Positions 17,667 to 25,697 of a stretch of 64,000 nt of DNA are shown here, in pieces. The stretch comes from Gloeotrichia echinulata CP02 (GTDB taxonomy: Bacteria > Cyanobacteriota > Cyanobacteriia > Cyanobacteriales > Nostocaceae): contig CP051187.1 in NCBI GenBank assembly GCA_038087035.1, forward strand, positions 5,151,001 through 5,215,000. The letters run 5' to 3'. Under the pieces are notes generated by a model. It saw only the letters and a program-made list of their open reading frames with translations, did not search any database and was not told where the DNA came from. How positions within the stretch are numbered: position 1 is the stretch's first letter; each line of letters starts with the position of its first letter. The position numbers were made by a program, and so were the translations under genes.

Positions 17667-18728
17667 ATGACATCATCGCTTGCAGACAAAACTTCAATTC
17701 CCGCTAAGGTCTGTCGGCGACATACAGACCCACCTAGTTTGTGGTTAGTTGTAGTCATAGGTTCAGTTTCCTTACACTTACTGGCTTTCTGGCTGATAAA
17801 TTCATATAAATTGAGCTTATTGTGGCGCCAGGAAAGCCAAGCCAATATTCCAATTGAAGTTATCGAGGTTTCTCAAAAGAAAAAATCGCCTGCAAAACCA
17901 ATAGCTAAGGTAAAATCAGTTCCGGATCAACCAAAACCAGTCACGCCAAAGCCACTAGCCATAACTCAAAAGTTACAAACAGCTAATTTATCAACGCAAG
18001 TTGTTCCCAGGGATAAGTTAACAGCAAAACCTGTAGGTATTACTCCAGATGAGAATAAAATCTCTATCGCTAAGAATATAAAAGCGATCGCTCAACAGCG
18101 TCAACGTCAATTAGCCGAACAGCGTCAACGTCAATTAGCTGAACAGCGTCAACGTCAATTAGCTGAACAACAGCAACGTCAATTAGCTGAACAACGTCAA
18201 CGTCAACTAGCTGAACAGCGTCAACATCAATTAGCTGAACAACAGCAACGTCAATTAGCTGAACAACAGCAACGTCAACTAGCTGAACAACAGCAACCTG
18301 ACAACACAGTTAATACTAATAAATCAGAGCCATTTTCACGACACCCTAACGCAACAGGTGGAAGCCTCATGGCGACTATTGTTGGAGAACCGGAACAGGG
18401 ACAAAGGGATAGACACACTAACCAAGCTAAAATCAAACCCAGCAACCAGCCATTTACCAAGGGTCTGGAGTATACAAAATTTATTGAACAGAAGCCTGGA
18501 GAGCCTGTAGAATTAAAGGTTATATTAACGATTTCTGAGAAAGGCAAACTTGAGAAGGTGGCGATCGCCGATCCAGTCATGTCGCCAGAACAAAAAAGCC
18601 AATATGAAGACTTCCTCACCAATCAAGTCTTTAATGGCTGGGAATTTGAACCCGCATACGATATCGATCCTCAAGATCCTAAGCCTAGCAACCTCACCGT
18701 ACGTATCAAAATACAGCCGCAACCTTAA
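17667..18728 (+). CDS. TolA/TonB-like membrane-anchored envelope protein with octapeptide repeats
   Basis: 353 aa from the ATG at 17667; an in-frame GTG at 17610 is less likely because the leader there is translated heptamer repeat. A single N-terminal membrane helix (LWLVVVIGSVSLHLLAFWLI) leaves the rest outside the cytoplasm. A Pro/Lys stretch follows (SPAKPIAKVKSVPDQPKPVT). Then eight near-perfect QRQRQLAE-type octapeptides (24-bp DNA repeats, 18097-18295) form a likely long helix, as in TolA. The C-terminal ~110 residues (LEYTKFIEQKPGEPVELKVI...LTVRIKIQP) look like a TonB/TolA-type C-terminal domain. The gene follows cyaC by 94 bp and may be co-transcribed. Function is inferred from architecture only. 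Confidence 0.65.
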   Translation: MTSSLADKTSIPAKVCRRHTDPPSLWLVVVIGSVSLHLLAFWLINSYKLSLLWRQESQANIPIEVIEVSQKKKSPAKPIAKVKSVPDQPKPVTPKPLAITQKLQTANLSTQVVPRDKLTAKPVGITPDENKISIAKNIKAIAQQRQRQLAEQRQRQLAEQRQRQLAEQQQRQLAEQRQRQLAEQRQHQLAEQQQRQLAEQQQRQLAEQQQPDNTVNTNKSEPFSRHPNATGGSLMATIVGEPEQGQRDRHTNQAKIKPSNQPFTKGLEYTKFIEQKPGEPVELKVILTISEKGKLEKVAIADPVMSPEQKSQYEDFLTNQVFNGWEFEPAYDIDPQDPKPSNLTVRIKIQPQP

Positions 18729-18785
18729 TTATTGGATGCTTGACTTTCAGATAGCACTGTGTTATACTGTGAAAGTTGGAAATTT

Positions 18786-18856
18786 GCGGGCGTAGTTTAG
18801 TGGTAAAACTATAGCCTTCCAAGCTATTAATGCGGGTTCGATTCCCGCCGCCCGCT
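18786..18856 (+). tRNA. tRNA-Gly (anticodon UCC)
   Basis: 71 nt. The acceptor stem GCGGGCG pairs with CGCCCGC, with a T discriminator; CCA is not encoded. The D stem is GTTT/AAAC, the anticodon arm ATAGC-CTTCCAA-GCTAT with anticodon TCC, and the T arm GCGGG-TTCGATT-CCCGC. All stems pair. It follows the TolA-like gene by 57 bp. Confidence 0.96.
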
Positions 18857-19514
18857 TAGAAATAAAACCAATTTGAAAAAAGAATGGGACAGATAGGGTA
18901 GGGGCGCAAGGCCTTGCGCCCCTACAGATTATCGATGTGTTGCAAAGATTTTTTGAATTGGGATAAAACCGTAGCATTTTGTATCCTCTCTAGGAGAATC
19001 GCTCAGAGACGGTGATAACTGGCAAATATACTGTCCATTGTCTTGAGGTAGTATGGCGATGGTAATGGTTCCAGTAATGTTGGGATTCACATTAATCATA
19101 TTAAACGTAACGCAAGTTGCTTTTCTTGATTGTTATTACAGCCATTTTCAGGTAAATAGACCACAGGGTAGGGGCGCAAGGCCTTGCGCCCCTACGAAGA
19201 TCTGTGGTTCAAATGAATGAAAATTGCTGTAAGTTGCCAACCGTGAATAATGATATTACAAATATAGCCAAGTCGGGGTTTGAAAAAAGAGACAAAAGAA
19301 TCATTGGTAGATGCTGTTAACAAACTAAATTTTAGATTTTTTAGATTTTTTAGATTTTAATGATCAACAGCTAAAAACAAAAACTTCCTCACTGGAAAAT
19401 AATAAATTTTATTTTCCAGAATGGTTGAATAAAGATTCTTTACTTGCTAAACTGAAAAATCTCTGAGAAATTTTGAGATTACCAGATACTTCACAACCAT
19501 CATCACAGCAAAAT
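18857..19514. other. Region after tRNA-Gly: palindrome, MITE-A copy and decayed coding traces
   Basis: A perfect 28-bp palindrome at 18898-18925 (halves GTAGGGGCGCAAGG and its complement) equals the core of MITE-A without its ends. On the minus strand 19099-18929 an ATG-initiated frame of 56 residues (INVNPNITGTITIAILPQDN...) has protein-like composition and ends inside the palindrome region; it may be a gene fragment. MITE-A copy 2 lies at 19136-19232. A + strand frame without a start (about 19330-19468), with LDF repeats and ending KDSLLAKLKNL, precedes the small gene at 19515 and may be its broken 5' part. Confidence 0.45.
19136..19232 (+). mobile_element. MITE-A copy 2 (97 bp)
   Basis: Same 97-bp sequence as 3154-3250 apart from two substitutions right of the core (GAAGATCTGTGG versus GAACATCTATGG). 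The terminal repeats and the central palindrome are intact. It sits in an intergenic region with no gene disrupted. Confidence 0.88.
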
Positions 19515-19829
19515 ATGTCACCAGTACAACCTATTGAACCATCATTTCCAGAACCTATTAGTGGTAATTGGTATTTACTCAGCGTTCGTTCTAAAAAAAG
19601 AGACTCGTTTCTGAAATATCTAAATCTTGCCATTAATCAAAATAATTTACAACAAATAATTTTAGAGGTAAAAATTCCGCAGGATGCAGTTTACGAAGAT
19701 ATTGTTTTGCTGAATTTAAGCAACTTTAACACGGCAAATTCTCAACTGCAAAAAATTGAGCATTTTCAAGGTCTTCAAAGAAAACCATTACCCTTGGAAC
19801 AAGTTAGCCGAATGATAGGAAAACAATAA
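19515..19829 (+). CDS. Small conserved-looking protein, NGN-like fold possible
   Basis: 104 aa from the ATG at 19515; an upstream TTG (19473) is in frame. Residues about 17-100 (GNWYLLSVRSKKRDSFLKYL, then ILEVKIPQDAVYEDIVLL) resemble the start of a NusG N-terminal (NGN) domain, where a WY...R.KKE pattern opens the first strand and helix, but no KOW domain follows and the match is weak. The 5' neighbourhood shows a decayed frame, so this could also be the 3' part of a frameshifted larger gene. Function unknown. Confidence 0.45.
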   Translation: MSPVQPIEPSFPEPISGNWYLLSVRSKKRDSFLKYLNLAINQNNLQQIILEVKIPQDAVYEDIVLLNLSNFNTANSQLQKIEHFQGLQRKPLPLEQVSRMIGKQ

Positions 19830-20104
19830 TGTGCTTTGACAAAATCATCTTATTGTTAAGGAATCATCGGCATCCTGTAAATCCGGCAGTACCGATTACT
19901 TTGACCAAATACCAAATTATTACACTTATTAGCTCCAACTTGTAACCCCCTAAAATCTGTGGTTCAATCAACTGAAAACTGCTGTAATATCAAATGCGGT
20001 TGTATCGGAACTATTCCTCTTTCTAACTCTGCACCCTCAGCGCCTCTGCGGTTTTTTAAACATTCAGATGCTACCGGATTTGATATAACGCCTTTGCGTG
20101 AGGT

Positions 20105-20851
20105 TTACTCTGCGTTCACAAATTCCAAATACCCATTGGTGAGTTCTTTCACGGACAAATCGTAAAATTGCTTACCATGTTCTGGGGTAGCTAAAGCAGG
20201 ATTGGAACCCATCCGTCCATCTGGGTAACGCCGGCGAAAATCAGCCGCACTATAAATACTGTGTCCAGTTCCAACTTCTGGTGAGAGGGGTGCTTGCTTG
20301 ATCGCCTCTGGATAAACATACTGGGTGACTGCTACTTCACTAGGGGTTGCATGGGAACCTTCTTGATCACCATATAATTCCTTAGCTAGTTTGTATACTG
20401 AACTGCACATAAACCAGTTAGCTACTTGACATTGTACCTGTTGTGCGTTAGCAATTTGCAAATCTTCTAAGTGGGCGTAAGTCTCGGAGAAAGCGGCTTT
20501 GAGGGTGGCGATATTGCCGCCATGTCCATTGATAAAATAAAATTTGGTAAAACCTACTTTGGCTAAAGAAGTTACATAGTCTCGCACCACCTGAATTAAA
20601 GTGCTGGGACGCAGACTAATAGAACCGGGAAAGGCGGTATGATGGAGTGCCATACCCACATTGATTGTCGGACCAACAATCGCCTGGGTAGCTTCACCCA
20701 CACCACGGGCGATCGCTTCTGCACAAATTGCATCAGTGCCAATTAATCCCGTTGGACCATGTTGCTCAGTAGACCCAATGGGAAATATAATCCCCTTAGA
20801 CTGGTGTAGATAAGCTTCGACTTCCTGCCAGGTACTCAAATGTAGTAACAT
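20105..20851 (-). CDS. Creatininase-family amidohydrolase
   Basis: 248 aa, full length for the creatininase/creatinine amidohydrolase family (metal-dependent hydrolases that also include MftE and FAPy deformylase). Signature segments are FPIGSTEQHGPTGLIGTDAI, with metal-binding Glu, His and Asp, FINGHGGNIATLKAAF, and EGSHATPSEVAVTQ with a late Glu/His pair. Cyanobacteria are not known to degrade creatinine, so the real substrate is probably another cyclic amide or formamide. It is transcribed in the same direction as the cupin and Mo-nitro_C genes upstream, 91 bp after the cupin. Confidence 0.88.
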   Translation of the reverse strand: MLLHLSTWQEVEAYLHQSKGIIFPIGSTEQHGPTGLIGTDAICAEAIARGVGEATQAIVGPTINVGMALHHTAFPGSISLRPSTLIQVVRDYVTSLAKVGFTKFYFINGHGGNIATLKAAFSETYAHLEDLQIANAQQVQCQVANWFMCSSVYKLAKELYGDQEGSHATPSEVAVTQYVYPEAIKQAPLSPEVGTGHSIYSAADFRRRYPDGRMGSNPALATPEHGKQFYDLSVKELTNGYLEFVNAE

Positions 20852-20942
20852 TTTTGATTAATGCCCTTATCAAAATAGTTGTGGGAAGAAACATTTTTAT
20901 GCTAACCAGCATTACCCAAGGTGAATAACTTTTGACGCTTGA

Positions 20943-21215
20943 TTAATCAAAGGAATAATGTTTTTTTACGTCGCTTGTAATTTCCCATGTGCAAGACATC
21001 CCAGCCGGAAAAGTTACTAAATCTCCTTTACCCATTTGTACTGGCTGTCCACCATCAGGCGTCACAATTACATCACCTGTCAAAAAGTAGCAAGTTTCTT
21101 GAGTATCATAAGTCCAAGGAAATTTTGATACTTCCTTCTGCCAAATTGCCCATTTGGAAATACCTAAGTGATTGAGGTGTTCTTGACTTGGTTGATGCTC
21201 AATTTTAATTTCCAT
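20943..21215 (-). CDS. Small cupin-domain protein
   Basis: 90 aa from the ATG at 21215. A longer frame starting at 21272 would overlap the upstream gene by 35 bp, whereas 21215 leaves a 22-bp gap, so the shorter start is preferred. The whole protein is one cupin barrel of the DUF861/ureidoglycine aminohydrolase-like group: WAIWQKEVSKFPWTYDTQET, CYFLTGDVIVTPDGGQPVQM and KGDLVTFPAGMSCTWEI. The usual cupin metal His residues are largely replaced (Tyr, Glu, Cys), so catalysis is uncertain. Such proteins are common and uncharacterised in cyanobacteria. Confidence 0.82.
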   Translation of the reverse strand: MEIKIEHQPSQEHLNHLGISKWAIWQKEVSKFPWTYDTQETCYFLTGDVIVTPDGGQPVQMGKGDLVTFPAGMSCTWEITSDVKKHYSFD

Positions 21216-21237
21216 GCTGCGATTTGCGTAATTTTCT

Positions 21238-21597
21238 TCAACAGTAAGACTGAATATCTTCTCCACATTCATCTACTAAATAACAAAGAGCGCGAAAACG
21301 CAAGCTGACAAATTCATCGTAAAGCGGATTTAGTTTGCACATAGGCGGAATGTGGGCTATTTTTCGACCAAATACTATGATATCACGCTCAAATGGACAT
21401 TGTGCGGGAATCAATTTGGCAATAAATTGGGCTAATTGACGATTTTGAATCTTGATATCATCAAGCCATTGACGTAATGGTTGCAACAAATCAAATTTAC
21501 GTCGAGCAAATTGGTTGGCACTACCTGCTTGATTTTCTGCGCCTACAAGGGTAACAAAAGCAGGCAGAACAATACGCCGATTAGTTGTTTTAAGCAT
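21238..21597 (-). CDS. Mo-dependent nitrogenase C-terminal domain (Mo-nitro_C) protein
   Basis: 119 aa. After a short variable N-terminus the chain has LLQPLRQWLDDIKIQNRQLA, KLIPAQCPFERDIIVFGRK and IPPMCKLNPLYDEFVSLRFR, which I recognise as the cyanobacterial Mo-nitro_C family. Members occur as small stand-alone proteins in diazotrophic and other cyanobacteria; despite the name their biochemical role is not established. Two Cys residues (CPFER and MCKLNP) are conserved in the family and could bind metal. It is the first gene of a likely three-gene set with the cupin and creatininase genes. Confidence 0.78.
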   Translation of the reverse strand: MLKTTNRRIVLPAFVTLVGAENQAGSANQFARRKFDLLQPLRQWLDDIKIQNRQLAQFIAKLIPAQCPFERDIIVFGRKIAHIPPMCKLNPLYDEFVSLRFRALCYLVDECGEDIQSYC

Positions 21598-22474
21598 AAT
21601 TGTAAGTAAAATTTTTCCTGGGTAGATTAACTATTTGTGGATTTGCAGTATTACTATGCAGTCTATATCTGCATTTTGTATTGTGCTTGACAATATAAGT
21701 TATACAAACACAAGAGATTAGTTTACAGGATATTGGCTGAGAAATGGTTTAACTAATTGATATTTAAACCTGCCACATGGCGAATAACTGTCCCGTTAAA
21801 TACAAAATAACAAAGAAAATCTGAAAATGGTATTGCTTTAACTTATTGATTGCTGATATCTCAAATAGCGATCCCATATCTGTAACATCAAACTATAGTT
21901 ATAAAACTATCTAGTATGTTGAGATGACGTTTTTTCGGACATAACAGGGTTTTCTCTTTGCACCAGGCAGATTTCACTAGGTTGATTTGATAACCAGGTT
22001 CTATCTTAGGGCACGGAGTAGTCAATGTAAAGTCCTATAGGTTACATAGGCTTACATATATATATATAAGAAATCGCCAAACCCCGTTTGATAAGTAGAA
22101 ACTAATCTACCAGTATATGCTACTTATCGAACTGTCGCAAAAGCTACACTACCCCAATTCATCAGCAATTGAGGCTTGCTATGGATGTCCCCGCAAGGGA
22201 TAACCGCGTAACTGTTGTTCCACCCATTCGCCTTGGGGATCAAATAGCCAGTATTCTTGTACACCTAGTTGAATATCATTTCATCCCTGTGATTGGAGTT
22301 TTTGGGAATACAGTCCACTGCTGAGGGATTTGTCGGCAGCCCAGGAGTAAAGTTACAGTGTTTATACATATGAAGTTTCTGTCAAGCTATAAAAAAAATA
22401 CAATGTTAATGCCGAATGACAGACAAGATTGGGGCATCCTAAATTTCAGAAGTCAAGTTTTTTAGTTTATCATC
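21598..22474. other. 0.9-kb intergenic region with a Uma2-family gene remnant
   Basis: Most of this stretch shows no coding signal. At 22274-22179 on the minus strand 31 codons encode IQLGVQEYWLFDPQGEWVEQ and a few more residues before a stop, the C-terminal end of a Uma2/DUF820-type PD-(D/E)XK nuclease, a family present in dozens of copies in cyanobacteria. No start or upstream body remains. Around 22048-22075 is an AT dinucleotide run. Confidence 0.6.
22179..22274 (-). pseudogene. C-terminal remnant of a Uma2 (DUF820) family protein
   Basis: The segment EYWLFDPQGEWVEQQL matches the usual end of Uma2 domains (EYWLIDP followed by a beta-strand). It ends at a stop at 22179-22181. The rest of the protein, about 150 residues, is missing and no frame leads into it. 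Confidence 0.6.
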
Positions 22475-23293
22475 ATGTTTAGTTCCATATTGATTGCCCA
22501 ATCCTCAGGGTCAAAGACAAAAAAGGAATATCACGAAGTATCTACTAGCACTCAGCAAATACCACCATTGTTGGTCATCACCTCTGGGGGGCTGACTTTT
22601 GCGGTGATTGCTTTGATTGTTTATAGCAAAATTTTGATTAATAAACTGGAGAAAAAAAATAAATTTGAACAATTCCGGGCGCGGGAACTAGAAAAAAAGT
22701 TTAAGCTAGCGCTGGAAACAATTCGCAAAATGGAAACTAATCCCGACTTGGTGAATTCACGGGACTTTAACCTGGATTATCTGCGAATGCGGATGTCAGA
22801 GGAGGTGTTTCATTTTGCGGTCATTAATCAAATTAAAATCCAGGTTAAAGAAAAAGTTTCTCAAGCTCTGCGTCCTAGTCAAGCCCAACAAGGTACAGTA
22901 GGAATTGCCAGTAACGCCGCACGACAGGTGGATGAGATTTTTGATGTCGAGTATGAAACTGGGACTCCACCAAACTCTGCTAAACGAGTGCTGTTTCGCA
23001 TTCAAATTAGGTTAATGAAGTTACCAACACAAGCAACTTCTGCTACTATTAGCCAAATTATTGATTGTATTGAAACTTACCTTAGCCCAATGGAAGACGA
23101 AGATACTTGGCAACCAACTATTCAAGGTCGGATTGCCTCAATGCATTGGGATCAAAAGGCGAAGCCTACGCCTTTACTAGTACTGGAACAATCGAATGAA
23201 GGCGTAAATGTGACTTTTCGCACTAGTCGCCAAGCTAATAACTCAAAACAGCAGCGACAATCTGAAATCAAAAATTCAGGCTTTGCTAAATAA
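22475..23293 (+). CDS. Conserved cyanobacterial membrane-anchored hypothetical protein
   Basis: 272 aa from an ATG at 22475. A single membrane segment lies at about residues 30-50 (PPLLVITSGGLTFAVIALIV), followed by a basic, probably coiled-coil stretch (INKLEKKNKFEQFRARELEK). The remaining ~170 residues form a soluble domain (RMRMSEEVFHFAVINQIKIQ; VLFRIQIRLMKLPTQ). I know of no function for this family. A short segment around residue 230 (AKPTPL) is encoded by a HIP-like palindrome AAAGGCG...CGCCTTT that looks like a small repeat insertion kept in frame. The gene is convergent with devA. Confidence 0.6.
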   Translation: MFSSILIAQSSGSKTKKEYHEVSTSTQQIPPLLVITSGGLTFAVIALIVYSKILINKLEKKNKFEQFRARELEKKFKLALETIRKMETNPDLVNSRDFNLDYLRMRMSEEVFHFAVINQIKIQVKEKVSQALRPSQAQQGTVGIASNAARQVDEIFDVEYETGTPPNSAKRVLFRIQIRLMKLPTQATSATISQIIDCIETYLSPMEDEDTWQPTIQGRIASMHWDQKAKPTPLLVLEQSNEGVNVTFRTSRQANNSKQQRQSEIKNSGFAK

Positions 23294-23338
23294 TGATCAT
23301 CACTTGAGGGTGCATAATTTTATGTCAAAATTTTATCA

Positions 23339-24106
23339 TCAAGAATCGTGATTGATAACTACACTTTGGGAATCACGTGCTAAAAGACCATCTTCCATTT
23401 CGACAATGCGATCAGCAATGTCCAAAATGCGGTTGTCATGAGTCACTAACAAGATCGAAGTTCCTTGCTCTTTGGCCAGTCCCTGCATGATTTGCACAAC
23501 ATCCCGTCCTGATTGTTTGTCTAATGCAGCCGTTGGTTCGTCTGCTAGCACCAGTGGTGGACGATTAACCAAGGCGCGAGCTATTGCAATTCTTTGTTTT
23601 TGCCCACCAGAAAGATTGTCTGGGTAGTAATTAATTCGTTCGTCTAACCCAACTGCTTTTAGCATAGCTTCTGACTTAGCAATTGCTTCGCTTTGGGCAA
23701 TATTGTCATTCAATTCCACCGCCATTTGCACATTTTGCCTAGCACTTAAAAACCCCAGCAAATTGTGAGCTTGAAAAATATAACCAATTTTGCGCCTGAC
23801 TTGTACTAATTGGTTCTGACTAGCACCCAATAGTTCTGTACCTAAAAATTTCAGACTTCCCTCTTGAGCCGACCGTAAACCACCAATCAAGCTGAGTAAT
23901 GTGGTTTTACCTGACCCCGATGGACCAGTCATAATTACAATTTCTCCTGGATAAATTTCTAGGTTAATGTCAAATAAAATCTGTTTTTTCAGTGTACCTT
24001 TACCATAGTAATGATTGAGATTTTTAATGGCAATTACAGGTTCCGTTTTCTTCATACAATGATTATCGATAAATTGGCAGTTACCAGACAGAACTGGAGT
24101 TTCCAT
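23339..24106 (-). CDS. devA: DevA-type ABC exporter ATP-binding protein
   Basis: 255 aa; the likely native start is the internal ATG at 24055 (KKTEPVIAIKNLNHYYG), giving 238 aa, because the 17 residues before it are not typical. Walker A is GPSGSGKTTLLSLIGG, the signature is LSGGQKQRIAIARAL and Walker B LVLADEPTAALD. It energises the DevBC pump, an ATP-driven TolC-linked exporter that moves heterocyst glycolipids in Anabaena. Gene order devB-devC-devA on one strand matches that operon. Nostocales have several devBCA copies, so glycolipid export by this one is not certain. Confidence 0.88.
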   Translation of the reverse strand: METPVLSGNCQFIDNHCMKKTEPVIAIKNLNHYYGKGTLKKQILFDINLEIYPGEIVIMTGPSGSGKTTLLSLIGGLRSAQEGSLKFLGTELLGASQNQLVQVRRKIGYIFQAHNLLGFLSARQNVQMAVELNDNIAQSEAIAKSEAMLKAVGLDERINYYPDNLSGGQKQRIAIARALVNRPPLVLADEPTAALDKQSGRDVVQIMQGLAKEQGTSILLVTHDNRILDIADRIVEMEDGLLARDSQSVVINHDS

Positions 24107-24306
24107 AAGAAATTATAATTCCTCACTTATAAATTATAAAATATTAATTTTGCCAAAACCCCAGATTTCAGCTTTAATTTATAATTTGTGATTCATATTT
24201 ATTTACTAAAAGTTAGGAGTGCTGTTAATGTAGCCAATTTTTCTGAGTAATAAGGTGGGCATTGCCCACCCTACAAAAATACTTACCAATGACCAATGAC
24301 AACTAA

Positions 24307-25464
24307 TTAAAAAATATCTGCTGGGTCGGCAGAGCGCAATTTACGGACAGCAATAGCTCCAGAAATAAAGCACATAATAATAGTCAAAATTATTACAGAA
24401 ATAGCACGTTCAAGACTCATGATAACTGGCAGAAGTGTGGCATCTCTAGCAAGTTTATACAAAAACATAGCAAAAGTAAATCCAGGAAGATATCCGACAA
24501 TTGCTAATATCAAAGCTTCTTGTAAAATCACGGTTAATAAATAATTTTGTGTATATCCTATTGCTTTCAGGGTTGCATACTCAGCCAAGTGATCAGCAAC
24601 TTCAGTATAAAGTATTTGATAAACAATCACAGTTCCCACAATAAAACCCATAATTGTCCCTAGAGTAAAAATAAACCCAATCGCGGTACTAGTTGCCCAG
24701 TAATTACGCTCGAAATCAATAAATTCCTGCTTGGTTAACACATTTATTTCGTCTTGAGGTAAATATTTTTTCAACTCTTTGACAACAGTATTAGCATCTG
24801 CTCCGGGCTTTAATCTAATTAAACCAATATCAACTAATCCTCGTTGACGATTATTGAATATTCGGAAAAAATTGACATCACTAGTAATTAAATTTCCATC
24901 GGCTCCAAAGGATGCACCTAAAGTAAATAAACCTCCGACCTTAATTCGCCTCCTTCTTACTTCTGCCATCACAGTTTTACCTTGCTCAAAATTGGCAGCA
25001 ATGGGACCATATTCTACACGAGAAGAACGGTCATATAAAGCCACATCAGGCAGTTTTAGTTTATCTAAATTTTGTTCAACTCCAGATAAATTGAATAAAT
25101 TAACCTCTGGATTGAAGCCAAAAATTAGGATACTACGAGGGCGTCCTGTTTCAGGATTTTTCCAACTTGTATAGTCTAAATATATAGGATGTACTGATTG
25201 TACTGCTGGTAAATCTAAAGCTTTATATAACCGCCGTTGAGAAAAGCTTTTCATTGACAGTACAGCATTAGATTGCTGGTTAATTAAAACAATATCACCC
25301 TGCAAACTAGTATGTAGGCGAACATTGCTATAATATAGAGCATCTCGGAAACCGAGTTGCATAAACATCAGAACATCAGCAAAACCGATGCCTGCTAGAG
25401 CCACCGCTAAACGTGTTTTTTCTCGTGTTAGTTGTAGCCATGATAGAGGTATTTTACCTTTCAT
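24307..25464 (-). CDS. devC: DevC-type ABC exporter permease
   Basis: 385 aa of the MacB/FtsX-like permease family. The first membrane helix lies near residues 15-40 (TRLAVALAGIGFADVLMFMQ), followed by a large periplasmic domain (about 45-255), then three helices (TAIGFIFTLGTIMGFIVGTV; LILAIVGYLPGFTFAMFLYK; ISVIILTIIMCFISGAIAVR). The C-terminus RKLRSADPADIF is characteristic of DevC. It lies between devB and devA, with gaps of about 230 and 200 bp that carry heptamer and small palindromic repeats; these gaps are longer than usual for a tight operon. Confidence 0.9.
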   Translation of the reverse strand: MKGKIPLSWLQLTREKTRLAVALAGIGFADVLMFMQLGFRDALYYSNVRLHTSLQGDIVLINQQSNAVLSMKSFSQRRLYKALDLPAVQSVHPIYLDYTSWKNPETGRPRSILIFGFNPEVNLFNLSGVEQNLDKLKLPDVALYDRSSRVEYGPIAANFEQGKTVMAEVRRRRIKVGGLFTLGASFGADGNLITSDVNFFRIFNNRQRGLVDIGLIRLKPGADANTVVKELKKYLPQDEINVLTKQEFIDFERNYWATSTAIGFIFTLGTIMGFIVGTVIVYQILYTEVADHLAEYATLKAIGYTQNYLLTVILQEALILAIVGYLPGFTFAMFLYKLARDATLLPVIMSLERAISVIILTIIMCFISGAIAVRKLRSADPADIF

Positions 25465-25697
25465 TTTAAGTAAGTGGGCACAATGAAACTACTGGTCATG
25501 GTCGTCCTTTGTCATTGATTATTGCTCATTGGTAAGGGTTTTTGTGTGTTTACATAAAGTACTAGTACAGCACGGCGTAAATAAAACACCCATTCCAAAT
25601 CTCTCAAAAGCTGAAGTTGGATTAATTGTGAATATTGATGTAAATATTGAATTGTTAATTCCCCGTAGCGGTATTAGGTTTATTTCCATTTACCTGC

